A stretch of 51,557 bases of DNA, from NCBI RefSeq assembly GCF_003363435.1, contig NZ_QRCT01000023.1, positions 1-51,557 of the forward strand, written 5' to 3'. The stretch is from Anaerosacchariphilus polymeriproducens. GTDB taxonomy: Bacteria; Bacillota; Clostridia; Lachnospirales; Lachnospiraceae. Under the pieces are notes generated by a model, which saw only the letters and a list, made by a program, of their open reading frames with translations, did not search any database and had not been told where the DNA came from. A program made the position numbers and the translations under genes. Numbering within the stretch: the first letter of the stretch is position 1; each line of letters starts with the position of its first letter. This document shows positions 11,699 to 20,752 of this stretch, piece after piece.

Positions 11699-11971
11699 CT
11701 TTGTGAATAACTCCCTTCTGGATTTTCATTTATAAATATATAATTGATAATAGTAATATTATTAGTAATAGGTGTTAGTAAGTGTATAACTTATGAATCC
11801 ATTGGAAATTAAATTAAAATTACTAAGAATAACTATGTTTAAAACACCAAAATAAGTGAAGAATAACTATTAAGTTTTTAACATTGTAATTTTAATAAAA
11901 ATGATATTCACAAATATAAACATCTTATTCACACACTATGAACATAAATATGTTAATAAATAGAATGAGTC
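11699..11971. promoter_or_regulatory. dnaA-dnaN intergenic region with DnaA boxes
   Basis: The very AT-rich 273 bp between dnaA and dnaN hold DnaA-box matches at 11702-11710 (TGTGAATAA, perfect to TTATNCACA) and 11925-11933 (TTATTCACA, perfect), plus ATATTCACA at 11904-11912 with one mismatch. With the larger cluster on the other side of dnaA this suggests a bipartite origin of the Bacillus type. I cannot place the unwinding element by eye. Confidence 0.65.
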
Positions 11972-13330
11972 CTAATTAGGATTGATTTTTTTCTTTATTG
12001 TTTCAACTACATTTTTTGTAGTTTCATTAACAGCGATATCTTTTGATATTTTATCAGCACCGTGAATTATAGTTGTATGATCTCTTTTACCAAGTAAATT
12101 ACCAATTTTTTTTAAAGGTGCATCTGTCATATCACGACAGAGATACATAGCTATTTGTCTTGGAACTACAATTTCTGAGTTTCTTTTTTGAGAAACCAGA
12201 TCTGATACCTTAAATCCAAAGTGTTCAGCGACTGTTTCAATAATAAGTTCAGGTGTAATTTCTTTAGGCTTGTCCGGATAAATTAAATCCTGTAATATAT
12301 TTTCTGCCATTTTAACAGTAATCTCTTTATTTTCAGGTTCAAGTCTTGAATGTGCAATTAATTTATTTAGAGCGCCTTCTAATTCTCTAATATTAGATTT
12401 TACATTAGTAGCAATGTATTGAATAACTTCATCATCAACGTTATAACCATCTAATTCTTCCTTTTTTCGTAGGATTGCCATTCTGGTTTCATAATCCGGA
12501 GACTGAATATCAGCTATCAATCCCCATTCAAACCTTGATCGGAGTCTGTCCTCTAAAGTTTCCATTTCTTTTGGAGGTTTATCACTGGATAGAATAATTT
12601 GCTTTTTTGCACCATGTAAGTCATTAAAAGTATGGAAGAATTCTTCCTGTGTACTTTCTTTTCCTATAATAAACTGAACATCATCAATTAAAAGAACATC
12701 AATATTTCTGTATTTTTCTCTAAATTTAGACATTGCAGTATTGTTTCCATTACGAATTGCTTCAATAACTTCATTCGTGAAAAATTCTGATGTCACATAT
12801 AAAACTTTAGCATTTGGATTTTTAGATAATATAAAATGTGCAATAGAATGCATTAAATGTGTTTTACCAAGACCAACTCCTCCATATAAAAAGAGTGGAT
12901 TGTAAGCTTCTCCCGGTGATTCGGCTACAGCTAAAGATGCAGAATGTGCGAAACGATTATTCCCGCCGACTACAAAAGTATCAAAAGTATATTTTGGATT
13001 AAGATTGCCTTTTTCGGCATTAATAACTACTTCATTTTTTATAGGAGAAGCAAAAACTTCACTTTGCTTTGCTTGTTCAGGTAAAATAAAAACTATTTCA
13101 TATGTTAGACCTGTAAATTCAGCAACAGCTACTTTAATAGGAAGTTTATACTTTTTATTAATGTATTCTAATCCCATTTGTTCAGAAGGAACTAATATCG
13201 TTAATTCATTTCCTATGACACTGTGAACCTTTAAAGGCTTCAACCAGGTTTCAAAAGAAATAGGTGTCAACTCATGTTCTTTTCTTACTGTTTCAAGTAT
13301 TTCTTCCCACTTTTCTATAATAATTTCCAT
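11972..13330 (-). CDS. dnaA: Chromosomal replication initiator DnaA
   Basis: This 452-residue AAA+ initiator binds DnaA boxes and melts oriC. Walker A is GGVGLGKT (residues 150-157) and Walker B is VLLIDDVQF (212-220). The C-terminal DNA-binding domain has the family signature, with RQIAMYLCRD and KRDHTTIIHG. Domain I starts with the KWEEILETVRKE helix. The ATG follows an AGGGAGC site. oriC lies immediately upstream and more DnaA boxes lie downstream, so autoregulation is likely. Confidence 0.98.
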   Translation of the reverse strand: MEIIIEKWEEILETVRKEHELTPISFETWLKPLKVHSVIGNELTILVPSEQMGLEYINKKYKLPIKVAVAEFTGLTYEIVFILPEQAKQSEVFASPIKNEVVINAEKGNLNPKYTFDTFVVGGNNRFAHSASLAVAESPGEAYNPLFLYGGVGLGKTHLMHSIAHFILSKNPNAKVLYVTSEFFTNEVIEAIRNGNNTAMSKFREKYRNIDVLLIDDVQFIIGKESTQEEFFHTFNDLHGAKKQIILSSDKPPKEMETLEDRLRSRFEWGLIADIQSPDYETRMAILRKKEELDGYNVDDEVIQYIATNVKSNIRELEGALNKLIAHSRLEPENKEITVKMAENILQDLIYPDKPKEITPELIIETVAEHFGFKVSDLVSQKRNSEIVVPRQIAMYLCRDMTDAPLKKIGNLLGKRDHTTIIHGADKISKDIAVNETTKNVVETIKKKINPN

Positions 13331-13410
13331 TATAATGCTCCCTAAAAAATATGATATAAGAAATAATAAGTTAATAATTATATTACTACATAGAATCTCT
13401 CACATTCTAT

Positions 13411-13437
13411 ATTATACTAAAATATTCAATTAATCAA
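13411..13437 (-). promoter_or_regulatory. dnaA: Candidate dnaA promoter
   Basis: On the minus strand TTGATT (13432-13437) and a perfect TATAAT (13411-13416) are 15 bp apart, about 80 bp upstream of dnaA. The short spacer lowers confidence. Just downstream is an inverted repeat TAGAAT-N7-ATTCTA (13391-13409) that could be an operator. Confidence 0.45.
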
Positions 13438-13602
13438 TGCCTATTTTGTATGTGGATATAGATGTGAATAGTGACTTATACTAATGTGGATATTTTATTT
13501 CAATGATTTTTATGTGAATAAGTTATACAAGTTATCCATATAAAAAATTTATTGAAAATAAAGGAAAAGTTTTTAGTAAAAGAAAGTTTTTAACATGAAA
13601 TT

Positions 13603-13646
13603 ATAATGTTATCCACAAGATATCCCCATTATGTGGATAACATTAT
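13603..13646. repeat. Palindromic DnaA-box pair in oriC
   Basis: ATAATGTTATCCACA (13603-13617) and TGTGGATAACATTAT (13632-13646) are perfect 15-bp inverted arms separated by 14 bp. Each holds a consensus DnaA box pointing inward. It is the strongest box arrangement in the origin. Confidence 0.85.
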
Positions 13647-13814
13647 GTAAATTAAAATATCCACATACAAATCTATAACTGTATTTCTTTGTTTTTATTC
13701 GTAAGTAATAAATTTAAAAATGTCCACTATTTACTTGACTAATATGCTTTTATTGAATATAATTGAAATGGTGTTTTTGAACATATTATACAATTTGAAA
13801 AGTAACCTTTTCGG

Positions 13815-13842
13815 TTGTTAGAAAATTATTTTACCATATTAT
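13815..13842 (+). promoter_or_regulatory. Promoter of rpmH
   Basis: TTGTTA (13815-13820), a 16-bp spacer and TATTAT (13837-13842) stand about 35 bp upstream of rpmH. Confidence 0.6.
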
Positions 13843-13876
13843 AGATATTTGGTTATATAAAAGGAGGTGCATTCGA

Positions 13877-14011
13877 ATGAAAATGACATTTCAACCTAAA
13901 AAGAGATCAAGAGCAAAAGTTCATGGATTTAGAGCAAGAATGAGTACAAAAGGCGGAAGAAAAGTATTAGCTGCTAGAAGATTAAAAGGAAGAAAAAAAT
14001 TATCTGCATAG
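13877..14011 (+). CDS. rpmH: 50S ribosomal protein L34
   Basis: A 44-residue, strongly basic protein starting [20 protein letters not shown] and ending LKGRKKLSA, unmistakably L34. A strong AAAGGAGG site lies upstream of the ATG. It is the first rightward gene after oriC and is followed by a small terminator-like hairpin. Confidence 0.98.
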   Translation: MKMTFQPKKRSRAKVHGFRARMSTKGGRKVLAARRLKGRKKLSA

Positions 14012-14039
14012 GGCCGCATGATTGTGGTCTTTTCTTCTA
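14012..14039 (+). terminator. Terminator-like hairpin after rpmH
   Basis: GGCCGCA (14012-14018) pairs with TGTGGTC (14023-14029) using two G-U pairs, with a 4-nt loop, followed by TTTTCTTCT. It could dampen read-through from the abundant rpmH transcript into rnpA. Confidence 0.55.
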
Positions 14040-14070
14040 TGATAGTGGAGTTAGTTATATCCACTATCAT
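14039..14070. repeat. Inverted repeat between rpmH and rnpA
   Basis: ATGATAGTGGA (14039-14049) and TCCACTATCAT (14060-14070) are perfect 11-bp arms with a 10-bp loop. There is no T run after it, so it may be a processing or attenuation hairpin. Confidence 0.6.
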
Positions 14071-14127
14071 ATATTATTCATGAAATATACTTACTATATA
14101 TAATGTAGTAAAAAAGGAATTGATTAT

Positions 14128-14463
14128 ATGAACTTTTCAGAGTCATTAAAAAAGAATCGAGATTTTAAATTTGTATATGAAAAAGGAAAATCGTTTGCAA
14201 ATAAGTATTTAGTAATGTATGTTTTGAATAATGAATCCAATAAAAATCGATTAGGTATATCAGTAAGTAAAAAAGTTGGAAATAGTGTTATAAGACATCG
14301 AATTACAAGATTAGTGAAAGAAAGTTATAGATTAGATGAAAATCAATTAAAAAATGGATTTGATATTGTTATAGTTGCACGAACCGGTGCAAAAGATAAA
14401 AGTTATAAAGAGATAGAAAGTGCTTTGATGCATTTATTTAAGCTTCATAATATAATTAAATAA
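14128..14463 (+). CDS. rnpA: Ribonuclease P protein component
   Basis: A 111-residue basic protein that binds RNase P RNA and helps it cleave tRNA 5' leaders. The RNR-type signature is clear: NRLGISVSKKVGNSVIRHRI, followed by TRLVKESYR. The N terminus (SLKKNRDFKFVYEKGKS) is also typical. It lies in the conserved rpmH-rnpA-yidD-yidC-jag order. An AAGGA element precedes the ATG. Confidence 0.97.
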   Translation: MNFSESLKKNRDFKFVYEKGKSFANKYLVMYVLNNESNKNRLGISVSKKVGNSVIRHRITRLVKESYRLDENQLKNGFDIVIVARTGAKDKSYKEIESALMHLFKLHNIIK

Positions 14464-14490
14464 AAAAAAGAAAAAGAAGATGGAATTGTT

Positions 14491-14700
14491 TTGAAAAAAA
14501 TATTATTATTTTTAATAAAAATTTATAGAAGGTATCTATCACCGTTAAAATCTTCAAAATGTCCTTATATACCAACATGTTCGCAGTATGGACTTGAGGC
14601 AATTGAAAAATATGGTGCTATCAAAGGTTCATTATTAACGGCTTGGAGATTATTAAGATGTAATCCTTTTTCAAAAGGGGGATATGATCCTGTTCCATAA
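14491..14700 (+). CDS. yidD: Membrane protein insertion efficiency factor YidD
   Basis: A 69-residue protein with the full YidD pattern: KIYRRYLSPL near the N terminus, then CPYIPTCSQYGLEAIEKYG, and C-terminal WRLLRCNPFSKGGYDPVP. It helps insert membrane proteins together with YidC. The reading frame starts with TTG at 14491. A nearby ATG at 14480 is out of frame and stops at once, so TTG is the only sensible start. yidC follows 14 bp later. Confidence 0.94.
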   Translation: MKKILLFLIKIYRRYLSPLKSSKCPYIPTCSQYGLEAIEKYGAIKGSLLTAWRLLRCNPFSKGGYDPVP

Positions 14701-14714
14701 AGGGAGGTTATTTT

Positions 14715-15974
14715 TTGACTAGTATTTTATTGACTCAAAGTAATACTTTTATTTTAGGTCCAATTGCTAAATTATTAGGGTGGCTTATGAATGCCATATA
14801 TATGTTTTTAAATAATTTCGGTATTCAAAATATCGGTTTGTGTATTATTCTTTTTACAGTTGTAGTCTATTTGTGTATGTTACCATTGACAATAAAACAG
14901 CAGAAGTTTGCAAAAATGTCTGCAAAGATGAATCCTGAGTTACAAGAAATTAGAAAGAAATATAAGGGTAAAAATGATCAGGCTTCTATGCAGAAATTAA
15001 ATGAAGAAACAAAACTGGTATATGAAAAGTATGGATCTTCTCCATCAGGTCAATGTTTACCACTTTTGGTTCAAATGCCAATTTTCTTTTCATTATATAG
15101 AGTAATTAATAATATTCCTGCATATGTAGGTAGTGTGAAAGGAATATTTATGCCGTTGGCAGAATCCTTATCATCTTCAGATAATATAAATAATTTTATT
15201 AAGTTTTTATCAGATAAAAATATAAAAGTTGTTAATATAGATAAGGCAGCCAGTTTAGCAATACAAAAGAATTCAATTATTGATGCTTTATATAAGTTAT
15301 CGACAGATCAATGGGATGCATTAAAAGATAGTTTTAATGGTTTGGGTTCAATGATAAGCAATACGCAAAGTAGTATTGATCATATGAATAATTTTTTGGG
15401 TATTAATATAGCAAATTCACCATCAAGTATATTTATGAGTGCAATTTCAAATAAAAATTATATTATGGTAATTGCTGCTTTGTTAATTCCAGTTTTATCA
15501 GCGATAACACAAATAATGAATTACAAATTAATGCCACAAAGTATTCCGGATGATGATAGTAATCCTATGGCTTCTTCAATGAAATCCCTAAATTTTACAA
15601 TGCCGATTATTTCTGCTGTTTTTTGTTTTACTTTACCGGCAGGTATGGGTATCTATTGGATTTCTGGTGCGGTAGTAAGAAGTATTCAGCAAGTTGCAAT
15701 TAATAAATATTTAAATCGTGTTTCTACTGATGAATTAGTAAGAATAAATCAGGAAAAAGTGAAAAAAAAGAATGAAAAATCAGGAAACCCAGCTCAAAAG
15801 ATTTCTACAAATGCTAAAATAAATACGAAAAAGATTGATGAAACAAAAAAGACTACTTCTTATAGTGAGAAAGATACTGTAAGTAAGTCAACAGAAAATA
15901 GTACGAGTAAGCCCGGAAGTTTAGCATCAAAAGCAAATTTAGTGAAGCAGTATAATGAAAAGAATCTTAAATAG
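14715..15974 (+). CDS. yidC: Membrane protein insertase YidC/Oxa1 family
   Basis: A 419-residue insertase that integrates membrane proteins alone or with Sec. Membrane segments are visible near residues 12-33, 38-60, 245-265 and 290-330. LPLTIKQQKFAKMSAKM and the charged cytoplasmic loop QEIRKKYKGK follow the second segment. It is the short Gram-positive form without a large outer domain, and the C-terminal tail is Lys/Ser-rich. A TTG start has an AGGGAGG site upstream. The segment between residues about 130 and 240 is longer than I expect and may be a loop insertion. Confidence 0.95.
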   Translation: MTSILLTQSNTFILGPIAKLLGWLMNAIYMFLNNFGIQNIGLCIILFTVVVYLCMLPLTIKQQKFAKMSAKMNPELQEIRKKYKGKNDQASMQKLNEETKLVYEKYGSSPSGQCLPLLVQMPIFFSLYRVINNIPAYVGSVKGIFMPLAESLSSSDNINNFIKFLSDKNIKVVNIDKAASLAIQKNSIIDALYKLSTDQWDALKDSFNGLGSMISNTQSSIDHMNNFLGINIANSPSSIFMSAISNKNYIMVIAALLIPVLSAITQIMNYKLMPQSIPDDDSNPMASSMKSLNFTMPIISAVFCFTLPAGMGIYWISGAVVRSIQQVAINKYLNRVSTDELVRINQEKVKKKNEKSGNPAQKISTNAKINTKKIDETKKTTSYSEKDTVSKSTENSTSKPGSLASKANLVKQYNEKNLK

Positions 15975-15985
15975 GAGGGTATTGT

Positions 15986-16609
15986 ATGGAGTTTATGGAA
16001 ATTAAAGCGAAAACGGTAGATGATGCAATTACTGAAGCTTTGATTAAACTTGGAACGACAAGTGATAATATTGAGTATGAAGTAATTGAAAAGGGAAGTA
16101 CAGGCTTTTTCGGATTTGCAAGTAAGCCAGCAATAATAAAGGTACGTAAAAAAGTAACAAATGAGAATAAAGCAAAACAATTTTTAGATAATGTTTTTAA
16201 AGTAATGAATATGCAAGTAGATGTAGTGATTAAAGAAAATGAAGAAAAAGGCTCTGTTGATATTGATTTAAGAGGAGAAGATATGGGCCCATTAATTGGT
16301 AAAAGAGGACAAACTCTTGATGCTTTACAGTACTTAACTAGTTTAGTAATAAATAAGGATTCTTCTTCTTATAAAAGAGTTAAGGTAGATACTGAAAATT
16401 ATAGAAAAAGAAGAAAAGATACTTTAGAAAATTTAGCTAAAAATATTGCTTATAAGGTAAAAAGAACAAAACGTTCTGTTTCTTTAGAACCTATGAATCC
16501 CTATGAGAGAAGAGTGATTCATTCTGCATTGCAAAATGATAAATATGTTAGTACACATAGTGAAGGAGAAGATCCTTTTAGACATGTAGTTGTTACAATT
16601 AAAAGATAA
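15986..16609 (+). CDS. jag: Jag/KhpB RNA-binding protein
   Basis: A 207-residue protein with the three Jag modules in order: an N-terminal Jag-N domain (MEFMEIKAKTVDDAI start, GSTGFFGF motif), a KH domain with the GKRG loop in LIGKRGQTLDALQYL, and a C-terminal R3H domain with NPYERRVIHSALQ and THSEGEDPFRHVVV. In other Firmicutes KhpB works with KhpA on RNA and affects cell elongation and division. It follows yidC by 11 bp with an AGGAGGG site, and a strong terminator closes the operon. Confidence 0.95.
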   Translation: MEFMEIKAKTVDDAITEALIKLGTTSDNIEYEVIEKGSTGFFGFASKPAIIKVRKKVTNENKAKQFLDNVFKVMNMQVDVVIKENEEKGSVDIDLRGEDMGPLIGKRGQTLDALQYLTSLVINKDSSSYKRVKVDTENYRKRRKDTLENLAKNIAYKVKRTKRSVSLEPMNPYERRVIHSALQNDKYVSTHSEGEDPFRHVVVTIKR

Positions 16610-16618
16610 TTTGAAAGG

Positions 16619-16645
16619 AAGGATTGGTTCAACCAATCCTTTTTA
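16619..16645 (+). terminator. Rho-independent terminator after jag
   Basis: AAGGATTGGTT (16619-16629) and AACCAATCCTT (16631-16641) form a near-perfect stem followed by TTTTA. Confidence 0.9.
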
Positions 16646-16710
16646 TTCCCTAAATTTCTATATAAAATAAAGTTAAATATAAATTTAATATTATCGAAAA
16701 GGTGAAGTTT

Positions 16711-18087
16711 ATGAAGATAGATACAATTGCAGCTATAGCTACAGCTGTTGCTAATTCTGGAATTGGAAAAATTAGAATTAGTGGTGAAGATGCAATAACG
16801 ATATTAGGAAAAATATATCAGCCAAAAAATAATAAGAAAAATATAGTTGAAGCAAAAAGTCATACGATTCATTATGGTTTTATTGTTGATCAAGATATAG
16901 TCATTGATGAAGTTTTAGTTCTTATAATGAAAGCACCAAATAGTTATACAAAAGAAGATATTGTAGAGATTGATTGTCATGGCGGCATATTAGTAGTAAA
17001 GAAAATTTTAGAAGTGATTATAAAAAACGGAGCAAGGTTAGCAGAACCAGGAGAATTTACAAAAAGAGCTTTTTTAAATGGAAGAATTGATTTATCACAA
17101 GCAGAAGCCGTAATAGATTTAATTAATGCTAAAAATGATTATGCAAGACAAAGTTCTGTTAATCAATTAAAAGGAGCTGTTTCACAAAAGATAGAAAAAA
17201 TAAGAAAAGAAATAATTCATGAAGTGGCGTTTATTGAATCAGCGTTGGATGATCCAGAACATATTCAAATTGATGGATATGGAGAAAATCTATTGATTAA
17301 AATAGAAAATTTAATAAGTGAATTGGAATTATTATTAAAATCTTCAAAAAGCGGAAAAATAATAAAAGAAGGAATAAAGACTGTTATAATTGGAAAACCC
17401 AATGCAGGTAAATCATCTTTATTAAATGTATTATTAGGAGAAGAACGTGCAATTGTAACAGATATTGCTGGAACTACAAGAGATTCATTAGAAGAAAGTA
17501 TAAATTTAAATGGAGTTAATTTAAATTTAGTCGATACAGCAGGTATTAGAGATACAGATGATTTGGTTGAACAAATAGGCGTAAATAAAGCAAAAAACCA
17601 TTTATTAAATTCAGATTTAATAATATATGTAGTAGATGCGACAACAAATTTAGATCAAAATGATTATAAAATAATTGATATGATTCAAGATAAAAAAGTT
17701 ATTATACTTTTAAACAAATCAGATTTGAATATGTTAATAACTGAAGATAAATTAAAAAAAGTTGTGGATAAAACTATTATTACCATATCAACAAAAGAGA
17801 ATGAAGGAATTGATTTATTAGAAAGTGAAATAAAGGATATGTTTTATAAAGGTAATATATCCTTTAATGACCAAATTTATATTACAAATGTTAGACATGA
17901 AGCGGCAATTAAAGACGCTTATAATTCATTATTACTAGTTAAGAATAGTATATTAGATTTGATGCCGGAAGATTTTTATTCTATTGATTTAATGAATGCA
18001 TATGAGTCATTGGGAAATGTAATTGGTGAGTCATTAGGTGAAGATTTAGTGAATGAAATCTTTAGTGAATTTTGTATGGGAAAATAA
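16711..18087 (+). CDS. mnmE: tRNA modification GTPase MnmE
   Basis: A 458-residue GTPase that, with MnmG, installs the carboxymethylaminomethyl group on wobble uridine of certain tRNAs. The N-terminal tetrahydrofolate-binding domain starts KIDTIAAIATA. The G domain has GKPNAGKSS (G1), DTAGI (G3) and NKSD (G4). The protein ends in FCMGK, a version of the conserved C-terminal FCIGK with the catalytic cysteine. An in-frame GTG at 16702 exists, but the ATG at 16711 follows an AAAGGTG site at good spacing. Confidence 0.97.
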   Translation: MKIDTIAAIATAVANSGIGKIRISGEDAITILGKIYQPKNNKKNIVEAKSHTIHYGFIVDQDIVIDEVLVLIMKAPNSYTKEDIVEIDCHGGILVVKKILEVIIKNGARLAEPGEFTKRAFLNGRIDLSQAEAVIDLINAKNDYARQSSVNQLKGAVSQKIEKIRKEIIHEVAFIESALDDPEHIQIDGYGENLLIKIENLISELELLLKSSKSGKIIKEGIKTVIIGKPNAGKSSLLNVLLGEERAIVTDIAGTTRDSLEESINLNGVNLNLVDTAGIRDTDDLVEQIGVNKAKNHLLNSDLIIYVVDATTNLDQNDYKIIDMIQDKKVIILLNKSDLNMLITEDKLKKVVDKTIITISTKENEGIDLLESEIKDMFYKGNISFNDQIYITNVRHEAAIKDAYNSLLLVKNSILDLMPEDFYSIDLMNAYESLGNVIGESLGEDLVNEIFSEFCMGK

Positions 18088-18138
18088 TAAAGCGGAAAAA
18101 AGATAAAATTTTGAATTTAGAAAAGAGGAATTATTAAA

Positions 18139-20043
18139 ATGTCTACAATTATGGAAAATTATGATATATGTATTGTTGGTGCAGGGCATGCAGGTTGTGA
18201 AGCTGCACTGGCATCTGCAAGATTAGGATTAGAAACGATTCTATTCACAGTTAATATTGAAAGTATTGCGTTAATGCCTTGTAATCCTAATATAGGAGGT
18301 ACATCAAAAGGACATTTAGTAAGAGAAATAGATGCTTTAGGCGGTGAGATGGGTAAAAATATTGATAAAACATTTATTCAATCTAAAATGTTAAATAAAT
18401 CAAAAGGGCCAGCGGTACATTCACTACGTGCGCAAGCAGATAAAGCGGAATATACTTACAAAATGCGTGAAGTATTAGAGAATACAGACCATTTAACTAT
18501 AAGACAAGCAGAGGTTACTGAGTTAATTTGCGAGAATAATATAATAAAAGGTGTAAAAACTTTTTCTGGTGCTCAATATAATTGTCAAGCAGTTATACTT
18601 TGTACAGGTACGTATTTAAAGGCAAGATGTTTATATGGTGATGTTGTAAATCATACTGGACCCAATGGTTTACAAGCAGCCAATTACTTGTCAGAAAGTT
18701 TAAAGTCACTGGGTGTAGAAATATTCCGCTTTAAAACAGGAACACCTGCCAGAATAGACAGAAGATCGATTGATTTTTCAAAAATGCAAGAGCAGTTTGG
18801 TGATGATAGAGTAGTACCTTTTTCATTTGAGACAGATATAAATAGTGTTCAAATAAAACAAGAATCCTGTTGGCTTACATATACAAATGAAAAAACGCAT
18901 GAAGTAATTAAAAAAAATTTAGATCGCTCTCCACTATATTCAGGAATGATAGAAGGAACTGGACCAAGGTATTGCCCATCTATTGAAGATAAAGTAGTTA
19001 AGTTTTCTGATAAAGATAGACATCAGGTATTTATTGAGCCAGAAGGAAAATATACAAATGAAATGTATGTTGGAGGAATGTCAAGTTCTTTACCGGAAGA
19101 TGTTCAGTATGCAATGTATAGATCAGTACCTGGATTAGAGAATGCTAATATAGTAAGAAATGCTTATGCTATAGAATATGATTGTATCAATCCCAGACAA
19201 TTGAACCCAACACTTGAATTTAAAAATATAAGTGGTCTATTTAGTGCAGGACAATTTAATGGAAGTTCAGGTTATGAAGAAGCTGCTGCTCAAGGATTGG
19301 TTGCAGGGATTAATGCAGCTATGAAAATTTTAGACAGAGAGTATTTGATATTAGATCGTTCAGAATCTTATATTGGCGTACTAATAGATGATTTGGTTAC
19401 AAAAGAAAATAGAGAACCGTATCGAATGATGACATCCAGAGCGGAATATAGATTATTATTAAGACAAGATAATGCTGATTTGAGATTAACAAAGTTAGGT
19501 TATAAGGTCGGATTAATATCAAAAGAAAGATATAAGAGGTTATGTCTTAAGGAAGAGATGATTAAAGCGGAAATAAGCCGCTTAGAAAAAGAATCTATCG
19601 GTGCAAACAAGGAAGTACAAGAATTATTAGAAAAAAATAGTAGCACAACATTAAAGACCGGTACAAGTTTAGCTGAGTTAATTAGAAGACCGGAATTAAA
19701 TTATGAAACTATAAAGAGTATAGACAAAAATAGAAAAGAGTTACCTTTAGATGTTATAGAACAAGTAAATATAAATATTAAATATGATGGCTATATAAAA
19801 AGACAAATGAAACAGGTTGATCAATTTAAAAAGTTAGAAAAAAAATTAATTCCTGAAAATATTTGTTATGATGAAATTAGAGGGTTAAGAATAGAAGCGC
19901 AACAAAAGCTAAATTTATTTAAACCGGTATCAATAGGACAAGCATCTAGAATATCTGGAGTATCTCCAGCTGATATTTCAGTGTTATTAGTTTATATGGA
20001 GCAGTTAAAGGTAAATAGAAGGAGTTTAAATGGAGCATTATAA
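18139..20043 (+). CDS. mnmG: tRNA uridine-5-carboxymethylaminomethyl modification enzyme MnmG
   Basis: A 634-residue FAD enzyme, the partner of MnmE. The dinucleotide-binding motif is [19 protein letters not shown] near the N terminus. Other family blocks are [20 protein letters not shown] and [14 protein letters not shown]. The C-terminal MnmE-interacting region ([13 protein letters not shown]) is complete. An AGAGG site precedes the ATG. The last 14 bases overlap rsmG, so the two are probably translationally coupled. Confidence 0.97.
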   Translation: MSTIMENYDICIVGAGHAGCEAALASARLGLETILFTVNIESIALMPCNPNIGGTSKGHLVREIDALGGEMGKNIDKTFIQSKMLNKSKGPAVHSLRAQADKAEYTYKMREVLENTDHLTIRQAEVTELICENNIIKGVKTFSGAQYNCQAVILCTGTYLKARCLYGDVVNHTGPNGLQAANYLSESLKSLGVEIFRFKTGTPARIDRRSIDFSKMQEQFGDDRVVPFSFETDINSVQIKQESCWLTYTNEKTHEVIKKNLDRSPLYSGMIEGTGPRYCPSIEDKVVKFSDKDRHQVFIEPEGKYTNEMYVGGMSSSLPEDVQYAMYRSVPGLENANIVRNAYAIEYDCINPRQLNPTLEFKNISGLFSAGQFNGSSGYEEAAAQGLVAGINAAMKILDREYLILDRSESYIGVLIDDLVTKENREPYRMMTSRAEYRLLLRQDNADLRLTKLGYKVGLISKERYKRLCLKEEMIKAEISRLEKESIGANKEVQELLEKNSSTTLKTGTSLAELIRRPELNYETIKSIDKNRKELPLDVIEQVNINIKYDGYIKRQMKQVDQFKKLEKKLIPENICYDEIRGLRIEAQQKLNLFKPVSIGQASRISGVSPADISVLLVYMEQLKVNRRSLNGAL

Positions 20044-20752
20044 AAAATATTTTAAAGAGGGATTAGAACAGTTAAATATTAAATTAGATGAATCAAAAGT
20101 TAATCAATTTATAGATTATTACAATTTATTAATTGAATGGAATAATGTTATGAATTTAACTGCAATAACAGAGTTCGAAGATGTAATACAAAAACATTTT
20201 TTAGATAGTCTTGCATTAGTCAATGCTATTGATTTAAATAAAATAGATAGTTTACTAGATATAGGTACTGGTGCAGGATTTCCTGGATTACCTTTAAAAA
20301 TTGCGTTTCCTCATTTAAATGTAGTATTAATCGATTCTTTAAATAAAAGGATTAAATTCTTAGACCATGTCATACAATGTTTAAATATAAGTTCTATTAA
20401 AGCTATACATGGAAGAGCAGAAGATTTTGCTAATAACTATGATTTTAGAGAATCATTTGATTTATGTGTGTCAAGAGCAGTAGCAAATTTGTCATCTTTA
20501 ACTGAGTATTGTTTACCTTATGTAAAAGTTGGTGGAAAATTTATTTCTTATAAGTCAGTTGATGTGGATAACGAAGTAAATGAATCAAAAAATGCTATTT
20601 TTATATTAGGGGGTAAATTTAATTCTCAAGTTAAATTTTCATTACCAAATACCGACATAAATCGTTCGTTTATTATTATTGATAAGTGCAAAATAACACC
20701 AAAAAAATATCCTCGGAAGGCAGGTATGCCAACCAAGGATCCAATTAGTTAA
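20030..20752 (+). CDS. rsmG: 16S rRNA (guanine527-N7)-methyltransferase RsmG
   Basis: A 240-residue SAM-dependent methyltransferase that modifies G527 of 16S rRNA. The SAM motif is [33 protein letters not shown] and the C-terminal [15 protein letters not shown] are family signatures. Loss of this gene gives low-level streptomycin resistance in other bacteria. The gene overlaps mnmG, ends the jag/mnmE/mnmG run and converges on the hydrolase gene, sharing 8 bases at the stops. Confidence 0.96.
   Translation: MEHYKKYFKEGLEQLNIKLDESKVNQFIDYYNLLIEWNNVMNLTAITEFEDVIQKHFLDSLALVNAIDLNKIDSLLDIGTGAGFPGLPLKIAFPHLNVVLIDSLNKRIKFLDHVIQCLNISSIKAIHGRAEDFANNYDFRESFDLCVSRAVANLSSLTEYCLPYVKVGGKFISYKSVDVDNEVNESKNAIFILGGKFNSQVKFSLPNTDINRSFIIIDKCKITPKKYPRKAGMPTKDPIS

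Larger units (their letters stand above)
13331..13876. other. oriC: Origin of replication (oriC)
   Basis: The 546-bp gap between divergent dnaA and rpmH is dense in DnaA boxes. Perfect matches to TTATNCACA or its complement are at 13513-13521, 13609-13617 and 13632-13640. One-mismatch boxes are at 13451-13459, 13485-13493, 13532-13540 and 13657-13665, with a further near-match at 13463-13471. Gene strands switch here, leftward to the left and mostly rightward to the right, as expected for an origin. Confidence 0.93.

Noticed and set aside
17763-17771. TGTGGATAA in mnmE, and another in rsmG at 20563-20571
   Set aside because: Isolated and inside coding sequence (Val-Asp codons). No cluster or symmetry.
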